This document shows, piece by piece, positions 8,627 through 18,388 of a stretch of 64,000 nt of DNA. This DNA is from Janthinobacterium saanense (lineage in GTDB: Bacteria; Pseudomonadota; Gammaproteobacteria; Burkholderiales; Burkholderiaceae_D), in the NCBI RefSeq assembly GCF_014200675.1, contig NZ_JACHCI010000014.1:113368-177367 (forward strand), read 5' to 3'. Numbering within the stretch: position 1 is the stretch's first letter; each line of letters opens with the position of its first letter. The notes beneath the pieces are model-generated. The model had not been told where the DNA came from, did no database searches, and saw only the letters and a program-made list of their open reading frames with translations. A program made the translations under genes and the position numbers.

Positions 8627-9454
8627 ATGAATACATTCCGCCGCAATCTGCTGCTGGCCGCCGTCAGCCTGACTTTGTCCGTCGCTGCCCACGCCAAGGA
8701 CCCGAAAGAACTGGTGATCGGCACCAGCGCCGGCCCTTACGCCGACCAGCTGAAACTGGGCATCAAGCCTATCCTGGAAAAGCAGGGCTACAAGGTCAAG
8801 ATCGTCGAATTCAACGACTACGTGCAGCCGAACTACGCGCTGGCCGAAGGCTCGCTGGACGCCAACGTGTTCCAGCACATCGTCTACCTGAACAAATTCG
8901 CCACCGATAACAAGCTGGCCCTGAGCCCCTTGATCACGGTGCCGACCACGCCGATCGCCCTGTACAGCACCAAGCACAAGTCACTCGCTGAAATCAAGCC
9001 GGGCGCCACCATCGCCATGCCGAACGACCCGACCAACCAGGCGCGCGCGCTGGTGGTGCTCGACAAAATGGGCTGGATCAAGCTGAAACCGCATGTCGAC
9101 CCGCTGCGCGCTTCCGAGCGCGATGTGGCCGACAATCCGAAGAAGCTGAAACTGGTGCCACTGGAAGCGGCGCAACTGCCACGTTCGCTGGCCGACACCG
9201 ATTACTCCTTCATCAACGGCAACTACGCACAAGCGGCCGGCATCAAACTGACCAGCGCCCTGGTCGCCGAAAAAATTTCGGACAGCTATGTCAACCTGGT
9301 GGCCATCCGCACGGCCGACAAGGGCAAGCCATGGGTGAAAGACATCGAAGCGGCCTACCGTTCGCGCGCCTTCCTCGACATCACCAATAAATACTTCGCC
9401 GGCTACGAAAAAACCGATTACCAGCTGGCGATGGAAAAGGCTGACAAGAAATAA
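8627..9454 (+). CDS. metQ: Methionine-binding protein MetQ (NlpA family), copy 1
   Basis: A 275-residue substrate-binding protein. It carries a Sec signal peptide ending AAHA and no lipobox cysteine, so it is likely soluble in the periplasm rather than a lipoprotein. The NlpA/MetQ core is clear: VIGTSAGPYADQL, EGSLDANVFQH, PNDPTNQARAL and DYSFINGNYA. It is the third gene of metNIQ, 22 bases after metI. A close paralogue lies at 16134. Confidence 0.93.
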   Translation: MNTFRRNLLLAAVSLTLSVAAHAKDPKELVIGTSAGPYADQLKLGIKPILEKQGYKVKIVEFNDYVQPNYALAEGSLDANVFQHIVYLNKFATDNKLALSPLITVPTTPIALYSTKHKSLAEIKPGATIAMPNDPTNQARALVVLDKMGWIKLKPHVDPLRASERDVADNPKKLKLVPLEAAQLPRSLADTDYSFINGNYAQAAGIKLTSALVAEKISDSYVNLVAIRTADKGKPWVKDIEAAYRSRAFLDITNKYFAGYEKTDYQLAMEKADKK

Positions 9455-9519
9455 GCTAGCCTGAAATAAATCCACTCTGCCGTTACAATGGCTTCCAGCC
9501 CATCTTTTGCAAGGAAGCC

Positions 9520-10239
9520 ATGTCCGCCCTGCCCTCGTCCCCGCCTTCCTCCAGCATCGTTTCCGTCACGAAGCAGCATGGCCGCTACCGCGCTTTCCTG
9601 TTCGACATGGATGGCACCATCATCAATTCCATCGCCGCCGCCGAGCGTATCTGGGGCTCTTGGGCCAAGCGCCAGGGCCTCGATGTGGCGGCCTTTTTAC
9701 CTACCATCCACGGCGCGCGCGCACTCGACACCATCGCCAGGCTGGACTTGCCCGGCGTAGACCCGCACCATGAGTCGCGCGGCATCACGGCGGCGGAAAT
9801 CATCGACGTCGATGGCATCGTCGAAATCGCCGGCGCGCGGCACTTTTTGCAAACGCTGCCAGCGGCGCAATGGGCCATCGTGACGTCGGCGCCGCGCGCG
9901 CTGGCGATAGCGCGCCTGAAGGCGGCGGGCATGCCGCTGCCAGAGGTGATGGTGACGGCGGAAGATGTGAAGGCAGGCAAACCACGGCCTGAATGCTATC
10001 TGCTGGCGGCGCAAAAGCTGGGCGTGCCTGCCAGTGACTGCCTGGTATTTGAAGATGCGGCGGTGGGTATCGAGGCGGGAGAAGCGGCGGGCGCCGAGGT
10101 GATGGTGATCACGGCCACGCATCACCACGCCATGGCCACGCGCCACGCCAGCATCGCCAACTATGTAGCGATGACGGCCACGCCGGACGGTGATGGCTTT
10201 ATCAGCTTGAGCGAGGCTGCAGCACGCGCGCAAGAATAG
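9520..10239 (+). CDS. HAD-family phosphatase (HAD-IA, sugar-phosphatase type)
   Basis: A 239-residue HAD hydrolase. Motif I is FLFDMDGT (nucleophile Asp29, acid/base Asp31), motif II is the TSAP threonine-serine near residue 127, the motif III lysine is in KAGKPRPE, and motif IV is [12 protein letters not shown]. The domain order matches the YfbT/GppB subgroup acting on sugar or polyol phosphates; the exact substrate is not readable. The start follows AAGGAAG. Its 3' end overlaps the convergent ssuB gene by 38 bases. Confidence 0.85.
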   Translation: MSALPSSPPSSSIVSVTKQHGRYRAFLFDMDGTIINSIAAAERIWGSWAKRQGLDVAAFLPTIHGARALDTIARLDLPGVDPHHESRGITAAEIIDVDGIVEIAGARHFLQTLPAAQWAIVTSAPRALAIARLKAAGMPLPEVMVTAEDVKAGKPRPECYLLAAQKLGVPASDCLVFEDAAVGIEAGEAAGAEVMVITATHHHAMATRHASIANYVAMTATPDGDGFISLSEAAARAQE

Positions 10240-11032
10240 TCTGTTCCAGCGCCGCGAAAGCCGCGCTGCCCCGTTGACGGGGGCGCGGCAAATCAATCTC
10301 CTGGTCCAGTGTGATCTGCCCATCTTCGATCAGCAGCACGCGGTCGGCCAGCGCTACCGCTTCGGCCACATCATGCGTCACCAGCACGGCCGTGAAACCG
10401 CGCGCCAGCCAGAGCGACTCGATCAGCTGCTGCATTTCGATGCGGGTCAAGGCGTCCAGCGCACCCAGGGGTTCATCGAGCAGCAGCAATTGCGGTTCAT
10501 GCACCAGCGCCCGCGCCAGCGCCACCCGCTGCTTCTGCCCGCCCGACAAGGCAGCAGGCCATTCGTCGGCGCGGTCGGCCAGGCCCACCGTCCACAGGGA
10601 AGCGGCGGCCGCCCCCACCGAACGGGGCAAACCCAGGGCGACGTTTTCCAGCACGGTTTTCCAGGGCAGCAGCCGCGCTTCCTGGAACATGATGCGGATA
10701 TCGGGGGACCCGAATTCCTTGCCTGAGCCTACCGTGACCTGGCCTTCGTCGACGCTTTCCAGGCCGGCGATGGAACGCAGCAAAGTACTCTTGCCGCAGC
10801 CGCTGCGCCCCACGATGGCGACGAATTCACCGGCACGCAATGCCAGATCGATATTGTTGAGTACTTGGCGCTCGGCGTAAGCCTTGCTCAAGTTGGTCAA
10901 TGCCAGCGGCACGCCGCGCCGTTCAAACCTGTCGCGTGGCCCAGCCTTGGCCCTGGGCTGTTCGGCAACGGGATCGTACTGCACGAAGTGCGACAAAAAG
11001 TCCGATTCTATCTGTATGGGCGCGAGCAGCAT
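10202..11032 (-). CDS. ssuB: Aliphatic sulfonate ABC transporter ATP-binding protein
   Basis: A 276-residue ABC ATPase, last gene of the ssuEADCB cluster. Walker A is GRSGCGKST, the signature LSGGQKQR and Walker B LLLLDEP; the D-loop LGALD is typical of nitrate/sulfonate/taurine ATPases. The start at 11032 gives the usual length and lies 18 bases after the ssuC stop. An alternative upstream start at 11080 would overlap ssuC. The C-terminus has a family-typical extension after the H-loop. Confidence 0.92.
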   Translation of the reverse strand: MLLAPIQIESDFLSHFVQYDPVAEQPRAKAGPRDRFERRGVPLALTNLSKAYAERQVLNNIDLALRAGEFVAIVGRSGCGKSTLLRSIAGLESVDEGQVTVGSGKEFGSPDIRIMFQEARLLPWKTVLENVALGLPRSVGAAAASLWTVGLADRADEWPAALSGGQKQRVALARALVHEPQLLLLDEPLGALDALTRIEMQQLIESLWLARGFTAVLVTHDVAEAVALADRVLLIEDGQITLDQEIDLPRPRQRGSAAFAALEQTILARVLQPRSS

Positions 11033-11049
11033 GGTGTGTTCTTTCGTGA

Positions 11050-11832
11050 TTAACGGTAAGCGGGGTTCCAGCGCAGGCAATGGCGTTCCAGCCGGCGCGA
11101 GAACAGGTCGGCCAGCTTGCCCAGCAAGGCGTATAGCAAAATACCCACCAACACCACGTCCGTTTGCAAAAATTCGCGCGCATTCATGGTCATATAGCCG
11201 ATGCCGGCCTGCGCAGAAATGGTTTCAGCGACGATCAGCAGCACCCACACCAGGCCCAGCGAAAAACGCACGCCGACCAATATTGACGGCATGGCGGCGG
11301 GCAGTATCACGTCGCGGTACAAGGGCCAGCCAGACAAGCCATAACTCTTTGCCATTTCAATCAAGCCCTGGTCGGCCGAGCGGATGCCGTGGAAGGTATT
11401 CAGGTAGACGGGGAAAAAGACCCCGACCGCCAGCAAAAACAGCTTGGCCGTCTCGTCGATGCCGAACCACAGGATCACCAGCGGGATCAGCGCTAGCGCA
11501 GGGATGTTGCGCACCATTTGCAAGGTCGTGTCGAGCAGGGTTTCCGCATGGCGGAAGCTGCCCGTCAACAGGCCGAGCAGCAAGCCCAGTCCACCGCCAA
11601 TGGCAAAGCCCAGGGTGGCCCTCCACAAGCTCGTTTTCAGGTGCAGCCACAACTCACCCGATACCGTCAGGCTCCAGAAGGCTTTCGCCACGGCCCACGG
11701 TTCAGGCAAGATACGGCTCGACAGCCAGCCCCATTGCGACGCCAGTTGCCAGGCCAGCAGCAAGGCAAACGGCAAGGCCCATGGCGCTGCTGCTCCCCAT
11801 ATTCGACTGCGCTTGACGACACTAGCCGCCAT
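11050..11832 (-). CDS. ssuC: Aliphatic sulfonate ABC transporter permease
   Basis: A 260-residue permease with about six membrane segments. The EAA-type coupling loop lies around [27 protein letters not shown]. The ATG at 11832 lies two bases after the ssuD stop, which supports coupled translation; an upstream in-frame start would overlap ssuD. It would move sulfonates inward with SsuA and SsuB. Confidence 0.93.
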   Translation of the reverse strand: MAASVVKRSRIWGAAAPWALPFALLLAWQLASQWGWLSSRILPEPWAVAKAFWSLTVSGELWLHLKTSLWRATLGFAIGGGLGLLLGLLTGSFRHAETLLDTTLQMVRNIPALALIPLVILWFGIDETAKLFLLAVGVFFPVYLNTFHGIRSADQGLIEMAKSYGLSGWPLYRDVILPAAMPSILVGVRFSLGLVWVLLIVAETISAQAGIGYMTMNAREFLQTDVVLVGILLYALLGKLADLFSRRLERHCLRWNPAYR

Positions 11833-11833
11833 C

Positions 11834-12994
11834 TCAGGCCGCTTTCTTCTGTGAGGCCGCCGGCACGATATTGCTGGCCATGACTTCGCCAAAAGGCCCT
11901 GTCAGCGATTGCTCACCCACCGCCTTGCCCTTGCCCAGCAGCGGAAATACCAGCTCGGCGAAGCGGTAGGATTCTTCCAGGTGCGGATAACCGGAGAAGA
12001 TAAAGGTATCGATGCCCAGGTCGGCGTATTCCTGGATGCGCGCCACCACCGTGGGGGCGTCGCCAACCAGGGCCGTGCCCGCGCCACCGCGCACCAGACC
12101 GACGCCCGCCCACAGATTGGGCGACACTTCAAGCTTGTCGCGCTTGCCGCCATGCAGGGCCGCCATGCGCTGCTGGCCGACCGAATCCATCTTGCCAAAC
12201 GCGGCCTGCGCCTTGGCGATGATGTCGTCGTCCAGGTGGCTGATCAATTCATCGGCCGCGCGCCAGGCCGCTTCATTCGTTTCGCGCACGATCACGTGCA
12301 AACGGATGCCAAACCGGACTGTGCGCCCCCGCTTGGCGGCGCGCGCGCGGATATCGGCGATCTTTTCGGCCACGGCGGCTGGCGGCTCGCCCCAGGTCAG
12401 GTAGACGTCCATCTGTTCGGCCGCCAGTTCGTGGGCAGGCTCGGACGAGCCGCCAAAATACAGCGGCGGATACGGTTTTTGCACCGGTGGATACAGGGTC
12501 TTGGAACCCTTCACCTGGATATGCTTGCCCTCGAAATCATAGCCTGCCGCACCGCCCTCGCCTGCCAGGGTAGCGCGCCAGACGCGAATGAATTCATCGG
12601 AAATCTCATAGCGCTTGGCATGGTCGGCAAACAGGCCATCGGCTTCCAGCTCGCCCTGGTCGCCACCCGTGACGACATTGATCAACAGCCGGCCATTCGA
12701 CAAGCGGTCAAAGGTGGAGGCCATGCGCACGGCCAGGCCCGGGGTCGACAGGCCAGGCCGCACGGCGACCAGGAACTTGAGTTTTTGCGTCACGCTGATC
12801 AGTGACGACGCCACCACCCAGGCGTCTTCACACGAGCGGCCGGTGGGCAGCAGCACGCCATCGTAGCCCAGGGTGTCGGCGGCCACCGCTACCTGGCGCA
12901 AATAATCGGCATCGACCGGGCGCGCGCCCTGCGAGGTGCCCAGGTAGCGGCTGTCGCCATGGGTAGGAATAAACCAGAATATATTCAATGGCAT
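11834..12994 (-). CDS. ssuD: FMNH2-dependent alkanesulfonate monooxygenase
   Basis: A 386-residue luciferase-like monooxygenase that would desulfonate C1-C14 alkanesulfonates to aldehyde and sulfite using FMNH2 from SsuE. The N-terminus ([18 protein letters not shown]) and the internal [17 protein letters not shown] and [17 protein letters not shown] blocks match SsuD closely. Length is normal for the family. The gene lies between ssuA and ssuC. Confidence 0.95.
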   Translation of the reverse strand: MPLNIFWFIPTHGDSRYLGTSQGARPVDADYLRQVAVAADTLGYDGVLLPTGRSCEDAWVVASSLISVTQKLKFLVAVRPGLSTPGLAVRMASTFDRLSNGRLLINVVTGGDQGELEADGLFADHAKRYEISDEFIRVWRATLAGEGGAAGYDFEGKHIQVKGSKTLYPPVQKPYPPLYFGGSSEPAHELAAEQMDVYLTWGEPPAAVAEKIADIRARAAKRGRTVRFGIRLHVIVRETNEAAWRAADELISHLDDDIIAKAQAAFGKMDSVGQQRMAALHGGKRDKLEVSPNLWAGVGLVRGGAGTALVGDAPTVVARIQEYADLGIDTFIFSGYPHLEESYRFAELVFPLLGKGKAVGEQSLTGPFGEVMASNIVPAASQKKAA

Positions 12995-13019
12995 AAGGAT
13001 CTCTTAGAGTGTTCGATGA

Positions 13020-14018
13020 TTACTTGCCGCTGGTGGCCAGTTGCTTGACTGGCAGCAGCGCATCCTTGACAACGATGGGTTTCGGGATCAGCTTCAGGCT
13101 GGAAAAGGCGTCGGCCACCTTTTGCTGCGAGGCGATCACGTCGACCGACACAGGTTTGACGCCATAGGCATAACGCGACGCCGCCAGCGCCACCACGTCG
13201 CGGCTCAAGCCCGTTTGCGCCGACAGCACGGTCGCCACTTCATCGGGGTTGTTGCGGCCCCAGTCATCGACCTTGGCAATTTCATCGAGCACGATGCGCA
13301 GGATCTCGGGATTTTTTTCTGCATACTGGCGCGAAGCGAGGTAGAACTGGTAGTTCGCCACCAGGCCCTTGCCATCGGCCAGCACGCGCGCACCCAGCTG
13401 TTTTTCGGCGGCGGCCAGGAAAGGGTCCCAGATGGCCCAGGCATCCACGCTGCCCCGTTCGAAAGCGGCGCGCGCATCGGCCGGCGGCAGATACACGGGC
13501 TGGATGTCGCTGTAGGCGATACCGGCTTTTTCCAGTGCCTTCAAGAGCAGATAATGCACGTTCGAGCCCTTGTTCAGGGCGATCTTCTTGCCCTTCAAAT
13601 CGGACAAGGTGCGCAAGCCGGAACCCTTGGGCACGACGATGGCTTCGCTGCCCGGCGAGGCTGGCTCATTGCCCACGTAGACCAGGTTGGCGCCGGCCGC
13701 CTGGGCAAAGATGGGGGGCGCTTCGCCCACGGTGCCAAAATCGATGCTGCCCACATTCAGGCCTTCGAGCAGTACCGGACCGGCCGGAAACTCCGTCCAC
13801 TTCACCGTCACGCCCTGTTCCGACAAGCGTTTCTCCAGGGTGCCGCGGCCCTTGAGCAAGGTCAGCGTGCCGTACTTCTGGTAGCCGATGCGTACTTCAG
13901 GCTGCGCTTGCGCCTGGACCGCCATCGGCATGCTTGACGCCAGCACACCCGCAACGGCGGCAAACAGCAGGCCCACGGTGGTACGGCGGGAGAGACGGTT
14001 TTCATGGCGGTTGCTCAT
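13020..14018 (-). CDS. ssuA: Aliphatic sulfonate-binding periplasmic protein
   Basis: A 332-residue substrate-binding protein. The signal peptide has a positively charged start (SNRHENRLSRRTT) and a hydrophobic core ending AVQA. The SsuA core is visible: VRIGYQKYGTLTLLKGRGTLE, PKGSGLRTLSDLKGKKIALNKGSNVHYLL, and PADARAAFERGSVDAWAIWDPF. The start at 14018 is chosen for its AAGGAACCGCC ribosome site and signal peptide; the frame stays open upstream without a plausible leader. Confidence 0.93.
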   Translation of the reverse strand: MSNRHENRLSRRTTVGLLFAAVAGVLASSMPMAVQAQAQPEVRIGYQKYGTLTLLKGRGTLEKRLSEQGVTVKWTEFPAGPVLLEGLNVGSIDFGTVGEAPPIFAQAAGANLVYVGNEPASPGSEAIVVPKGSGLRTLSDLKGKKIALNKGSNVHYLLLKALEKAGIAYSDIQPVYLPPADARAAFERGSVDAWAIWDPFLAAAEKQLGARVLADGKGLVANYQFYLASRQYAEKNPEILRIVLDEIAKVDDWGRNNPDEVATVLSAQTGLSRDVVALAASRYAYGVKPVSVDVIASQQKVADAFSSLKLIPKPIVVKDALLPVKQLATSGK

Positions 14019-14052
14019 GGCGGTTCCTTGTGGTGGATGGATCAGTGCAAAC

Positions 14053-14652
14053 TCAGGCGGGTTGAAGCTGGGTCTGTGGCGTGCGCACAGGCGGCAATAC
14101 GGCAGCGGCCTGGCGAGCCCCCGCCAGCACGTACAGCCCGGCTGACAGTTCATCGATGCCGGCCTGCACGCGCCCGGCTATCGGCTCATCGAGGTTCAAG
14201 CCACGTTCTTCATGCCAGCCCAGTTGCTGCGCGTTCGCGTAGATGCTGGTGTAAACCTGCTTGGCGCCCAACGCCTGCAGCACGGGACGCAAGGCGTAGT
14301 CCAGCGCCAGCGTGTGCGCATGGCCACCGCCCGTGGCCAGCGGCAGCACCAGCTTGCCGGCCAGGCCGTCTTGCGCCAGCAAGTCGAGGAAGGCTTTCAG
14401 CAGCCCGGTATAAGCGGCCTTGTATATCGGTGTGGCGATCACGATGGCGTCAGCGTCAGCCACTGCCTGCACCGCCTCGGCGATGGCCGGATCGGTGTAA
14501 TCGGCCAGCAGCAGCGCCTGCGCAGGCAAGTCGCGCACATCGAGCTTGCGGGTGCCATAGCCTTGCAGCGCCAGGCGCTCGCCGATAAACGCCAGCAAAC
14601 GGCTGGAACTCGATGGCAGCTGGGGGCTGCCGCCCAATAAAAGTATGCTCAT
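14053..14652 (-). CDS. ssuE: NADPH-dependent FMN reductase
   Basis: A 199-residue flavodoxin-like reductase, first gene of ssuEADCB, which would supply FMNH2 to SsuD. It shows the SsuE N-terminus LLLGGSPQLPSSSSRLL, the ATPIYKAAYTGLLKAFLDLL motif and the PLATGGGHAHTLALDYALRPVL block. It is transcribed away from the SfnB-like gene across a shared intergenic region. Confidence 0.94.
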   Translation of the reverse strand: MSILLLGGSPQLPSSSSRLLAFIGERLALQGYGTRKLDVRDLPAQALLLADYTDPAIAEAVQAVADADAIVIATPIYKAAYTGLLKAFLDLLAQDGLAGKLVLPLATGGGHAHTLALDYALRPVLQALGAKQVYTSIYANAQQLGWHEERGLNLDEPIAGRVQAGIDELSAGLYVLAGARQAAAVLPPVRTPQTQLQPA

Positions 14653-14814
14653 GTGATGCCCATTGCAATGTCGAGGGAAGATGATGTAGCCCAGTGCAGC
14701 CTATCGCCATCAGGGCTGCGGCAAAACGAATGCTTTCGCGCTTCGATATGTATTTTCCAGATATGAGCGAGCGACGCCCCGCAGCTTTGGCACCCGCCGG
14801 CGCAATCGCGCTTT

Positions 14815-14825
14815 CTGCATATGCA
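14815..14825. promoter_or_regulatory. Candidate regulatory site between the divergent ssuE and SfnB-like genes
   Basis: The 248-base divergent region (14653-14900) contains CTGCATATGCA, whose last ten bases are a perfect palindrome. The same CTGCATATGC unit occurs twice as an inverted repeat before the serine acetyltransferase gene at 23526-23552, suggesting a common sulfur-responsive regulator. Binding by CysB or a related LysR protein is inference. No gene fits in this gap. Confidence 0.4.
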
Positions 14826-14900
14826 TGTGCGCTTTTCTTCGTGTACGAGCTTTGATAGCCGGTGCAATACTGGCCGCATCGTCTCAATGGAATCGCCGTC

Positions 14901-16106
14901 ATGTCATCTGTTCTTCCCTTACCCTCCCACCACACCGGACCAGCAGCGCCAGACGCCATCAGCATCGCCACGGCGCTGGCGGCACGCCTGGCTGAAACGG
15001 CCAACGCCCGCGATCAGGCTGGCGGCCATGCGGCGCAAGAGCGGGAATGGCTGCGCGAGTCAGGCCTGCTAACCTTGTCGGTTCCAGTGCAATTTGGCGG
15101 CCAGGGCGCACCGTGGACGCTGGTCTGCCAGGTGATACGCATCCTGGCGCGCGCCGATAGCGCGCTGGCCCACGTATTTGGCTTTCACCATTTGCAGCTG
15201 GCCGGCTTGCAACTGTATGGCAATGCGCAGCAGCAGCGCCGCTTGCTGACCTTGACCGTGGACGAGCGCCTGTTCTGGGGCAATGCCCTCAATCCACTCG
15301 ACCGGCGCGTCACGGCGCAAGATAGTGGCGATGGTTATCTCCTCGATGGCATCAAGAGTTTTTCTTCCGGCTCCGTGGGTTCGGACTGGCTGACCGTCTC
15401 GGCCTGGCACGCGCCCACGCAGACGGCGCTGATCGCCGCCCTGCCCACGCGCCAGGCTGGTGTACAGGTCAATCCCGATTGGGACGCCTTTGGCCAGCGC
15501 CAGACAGACAGCGGCAATGTGCATTTCGAACAGGTGTTCCTGCCGTCCGAACTGGTGCTGCAAGCGCCCGCGCAAGCCGCCACGCCGCAAGCGACCGTGC
15601 GTTCGCAGATTGCGCAGCTGATCATGACGAACCTCTACCTGGGCATCGCCGAAGGCGCTTTCGAAGCGGCCCGCCGCTATACGGAGGAACAGGCGAAAGC
15701 CTGGTTTGCCTCCGGCGTGGACAAGGCCAGCGACGATCCGCTGGTGCAGCACCGCTACGGCCAGCTATGGCTGCTGCTGCGGCCCGCGCAAGTACTGGCC
15801 GGCGTGGCGGCGCAGGAACTCGATACCGTCTACCGCAAAGGTGCGCTGATCACCGCGCAAGACCGCGGCCAGCTGGCCGTCGCCGTGGCCGAAGCGAAAG
15901 CCCTGGCACACAAGGCAGGCCTGGAAATCAGCAGCCAGATGTTCGAGCTGACGGGCGCGCGCTCCACCTCGGCCCACTATGGTTTTGACCGCTACTGGCG
16001 CAATGTGCGCGTCCATACCCTGCACGACCCCATCGACTACAAGCTGCGCGACCTGGGGCGCTACGCCCTGAGTGGCACGCTACCGGAGCCGACCGCGTAT
16101 TCGTAA
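14901..16106 (+). CDS. SfnB/DszC-like acyl-CoA-dehydrogenase-fold flavoprotein for sulfur acquisition
   Basis: A 401-residue member of the acyl-CoA dehydrogenase superfamily, in the branch containing SfnB and DszC (flavin-dependent monooxygenases acting on organosulfur compounds). Supporting blocks are GLLTLSVPVQFGGQGA, LDGIKSFSSGSVGSDWLTVSA, and the C-terminal FELTGARSTSAHYGFDRYWRNVRVHTLHDP, typical of DszC-like proteins. The start at 14901 gives a normal N-terminus; a GTG at 14862 is possible. It heads a plus-strand set with MetQ2, a DszA-like monooxygenase and a second sulfonate transporter, which places it in organosulfur scavenging. Confidence 0.85.
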   Translation: MSSVLPLPSHHTGPAAPDAISIATALAARLAETANARDQAGGHAAQEREWLRESGLLTLSVPVQFGGQGAPWTLVCQVIRILARADSALAHVFGFHHLQLAGLQLYGNAQQQRRLLTLTVDERLFWGNALNPLDRRVTAQDSGDGYLLDGIKSFSSGSVGSDWLTVSAWHAPTQTALIAALPTRQAGVQVNPDWDAFGQRQTDSGNVHFEQVFLPSELVLQAPAQAATPQATVRSQIAQLIMTNLYLGIAEGAFEAARRYTEEQAKAWFASGVDKASDDPLVQHRYGQLWLLLRPAQVLAGVAAQELDTVYRKGALITAQDRGQLAVAVAEAKALAHKAGLEISSQMFELTGARSTSAHYGFDRYWRNVRVHTLHDPIDYKLRDLGRYALSGTLPEPTAYS

Positions 16107-16133
16107 TCCTCTTTTACTCAACCAGGAGCCGCC

Positions 16134-16961
16134 ATGACTATCGCCCGCCGCACTCTGATTCTTAGCACCTTGTCCCTGGCACTCGCCACCGGCTTCGCCC
16201 ACGCCAGGGATCCGAAAGAGATCGTGATCGGCACCAGTGCGGGGCCGTATGCGGACCAGATCAAGCTGGGCATCAAGCCCATCCTGGAAAAACAGGGTTA
16301 CAAGGTCAAGCTGATCGAGTTCAATGACTATATACAGCCGAACTTTGCGCTGGCCGAGGGTTCGCTGGACGCCAACGTCTTTCAGCACATCGTCTACCTG
16401 AAAAAATTCGCCGCCGAACACAAGCTGGCGCTGACCGAGCTGGTGACGGTGCCGACGGCGCCAATCGCCATCTACAGCAAGAAGCACACCACGCTGAACG
16501 ATGTGAAGGAAGGCACGACGGTGGGCTTGCCGAACGACCCGACCAACCAGGCGCGCGCACTGGTGCTGCTCGACCAGTTGGGCTGGATCAAGCTGCGCGC
16601 AGGTTTTGACGCCGTGCGCGCGTCGGAAAAGGATATCTCCGTCAACCTCAAGAAAATCAAGCTGCTGCCGCTGGAAGCGGCGCAGCTGCCACGCTCGCTG
16701 GGCGACACCGACTACTCCTTCATCAACGGGAACTATGCCCTGGCCTCGGGCCTGAAGCTGACGGATGCCTTGATCGCCGAGAAAATCTCGCCCAACTACA
16801 TCAACCTGGTGGCGGTGCGTACGGCCGACAAGGACAAGCAGTTCGCAAAAGACCTCGCGGCGGCCTACCACTCGCGCGAATTCCTCGACGTGACCAATAA
16901 ATACTTTGCCGGCTATTCGAAGACCGAGTACCAGCAAGCCTTGCAGACAGCAGCCAAATAA
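16134..16961 (+). CDS. MetQ/NlpA-type substrate-binding protein, copy 2
   Basis: A 275-residue paralogue of MetQ at 8627: same length and roughly 70% identical by eye (not computed). It has a Sec signal peptide ending GFAHA and no lipobox. All core blocks are shared, including GTSAGPYADQI, EGSLDANVFQH and PNDPTNQARAL. No ATPase or permease of the MetNI type accompanies it, so it may feed the MetNI pair 7 kb away with a different sulfur ligand (inference). It lies 27 bases after the SfnB-like gene and 4 bases before the monooxygenase gene, within one operon. Confidence 0.85.
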   Translation: MTIARRTLILSTLSLALATGFAHARDPKEIVIGTSAGPYADQIKLGIKPILEKQGYKVKLIEFNDYIQPNFALAEGSLDANVFQHIVYLKKFAAEHKLALTELVTVPTAPIAIYSKKHTTLNDVKEGTTVGLPNDPTNQARALVLLDQLGWIKLRAGFDAVRASEKDISVNLKKIKLLPLEAAQLPRSLGDTDYSFINGNYALASGLKLTDALIAEKISPNYINLVAVRTADKDKQFAKDLAAAYHSREFLDVTNKYFAGYSKTEYQQALQTAAK

Positions 16962-16965
16962 ATCC

Positions 16966-18360
16966 ATGAGCAAAACGATACGCTTCAACGCTTTCCAGAT
17001 GAATACCGTGGGCCACCAGTCGCCGGGACTGTGGACCCACCCGCGCGACCAGAGCCACCGCTACACCGATCCTGCACACTGGACCGAACTGGCGCGGCTG
17101 CTGGAAGCAGGCCTGTTCGACGCCATCTTCCTGGCCGATGTACTGGGCGTGTATGACGTGTACCAGGGCGGCGTAGCAGCGGCATTGAAGCATGGCGTGC
17201 AAGTGCCGCTGAACGATCCGCTGGCGCTGGTGCCTATCATGGCGCAGGCGACGACACACCTGGGTTTCGGCGTCACCTGCGCGCTCACCTATGAACACCC
17301 GTACACCTTTGCGCGGCGCATTTCCACGCTTGATCATTTGTCGAAAGGACGCATAGGCTGGAATATCGTCACGGGCTATCTCGATAGCGCGGCGCGCAAC
17401 CTGGGCCTGAACCAGCAACTGGGCCACGATGAGCGCTACGACCTGGCCGATGAATACCTGGACGTGGTCTACAAGCTGTGGGAAAAAAGCTGGGACGACG
17501 ACGCTGTGGTCAAGGACAAGGCACGCGGCATCTACACCGATCCGGCCAAGGTCCACCCCATCAACCATCACGGGCGCCATTACCAGGTGCCCGGCATCCA
17601 TCTGTGCGAACCATCGCCGCAGCGCACGCCGCTGCTGTACCAGGCGGGCACCTCGCCACGCGGCACGCGCTTTGCGGCGCGCCATGCGGAAGCCACCTTT
17701 GTCAGTGGCCCCAGCAAGACGGTGGTGAAGCGTTATGCCGACGACTTGCGCGCGGCCGTAGCCCAGGCGGGCCGCGATGGCGATGCCTTGATCATCTATG
17801 CGCAGGCGCTGATCATCACGGGCGAAACGGAAGCGCAGGCGCGCGCCAAATATGCAGATTACCGCAGCCATATCGATATCGAGGCGGCGCTGGCGCTGCT
17901 GTCTGGCTGGACCGGGGTGGACTTCAGCCGCTACCCGCTGGACGCCACCATCGATTATATCGACCTGGACGCAGGCCGCTCGGCGCTGGCGTCCTTCAGC
18001 CAGGCCGACCCCAGCCGCAAATGGACGGTGCGCGAAGCCGCCGAATACATCGGCCTGGGTGGACGCGGCCCCGTGATCGTCGGTGATGCCAGCCAGGTGG
18101 CCGACCAGCTGGAAAGCTGGATAGACGACACCGGCATCGATGGTTTTAACCTGGCCTTCGCCGTGGCCCACGACAGCATGGCCGATGTGGTGAGCCATAT
18201 CGTGCCGGAACTGCAGCGGCGCGGCCGCTACCGCCACAACTACGAAGACGGCAGCTTGCGCCATAAAGTATTCGGCCAGGGTCCGCGCCTGCCGGCCAGC
18301 CATGCAGGGCGCCAGGTCAGTATCGATATCGCGCCATCCACCACTCTCGCAGCAGCATGA
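16966..18360 (+). CDS. FMN-dependent monooxygenase, NtaA/SnaA/DszA family
   Basis: A 464-residue luciferase-fold monooxygenase. Family markers are the N-terminal RFNAFQMNTVGHQSPGLW, the HPYTFARRISTLDHLSKGRIGWNIVTG block, LLYQAGTSPRGTRFAARHAEATFVSG, and DGFNLAFAVAHDSMADVVSHIVPEL near the C-terminus. The family includes DszA, which cleaves sulfones, and NtaA, which cleaves nitrilotriacetate. The neighbouring SfnB/DszC-like protein and sulfonate transporter favour an organosulfur substrate. It needs FMNH2, which SsuE from the divergent operon could supply (inference). Confidence 0.87.
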   Translation: MSKTIRFNAFQMNTVGHQSPGLWTHPRDQSHRYTDPAHWTELARLLEAGLFDAIFLADVLGVYDVYQGGVAAALKHGVQVPLNDPLALVPIMAQATTHLGFGVTCALTYEHPYTFARRISTLDHLSKGRIGWNIVTGYLDSAARNLGLNQQLGHDERYDLADEYLDVVYKLWEKSWDDDAVVKDKARGIYTDPAKVHPINHHGRHYQVPGIHLCEPSPQRTPLLYQAGTSPRGTRFAARHAEATFVSGPSKTVVKRYADDLRAAVAQAGRDGDALIIYAQALIITGETEAQARAKYADYRSHIDIEAALALLSGWTGVDFSRYPLDATIDYIDLDAGRSALASFSQADPSRKWTVREAAEYIGLGGRGPVIVGDASQVADQLESWIDDTGIDGFNLAFAVAHDSMADVVSHIVPELQRRGRYRHNYEDGSLRHKVFGQGPRLPASHAGRQVSIDIAPSTTLAAA

Positions 18361-18388
18361 ACTTGCAAACAGCAACATCAAGGAAACC

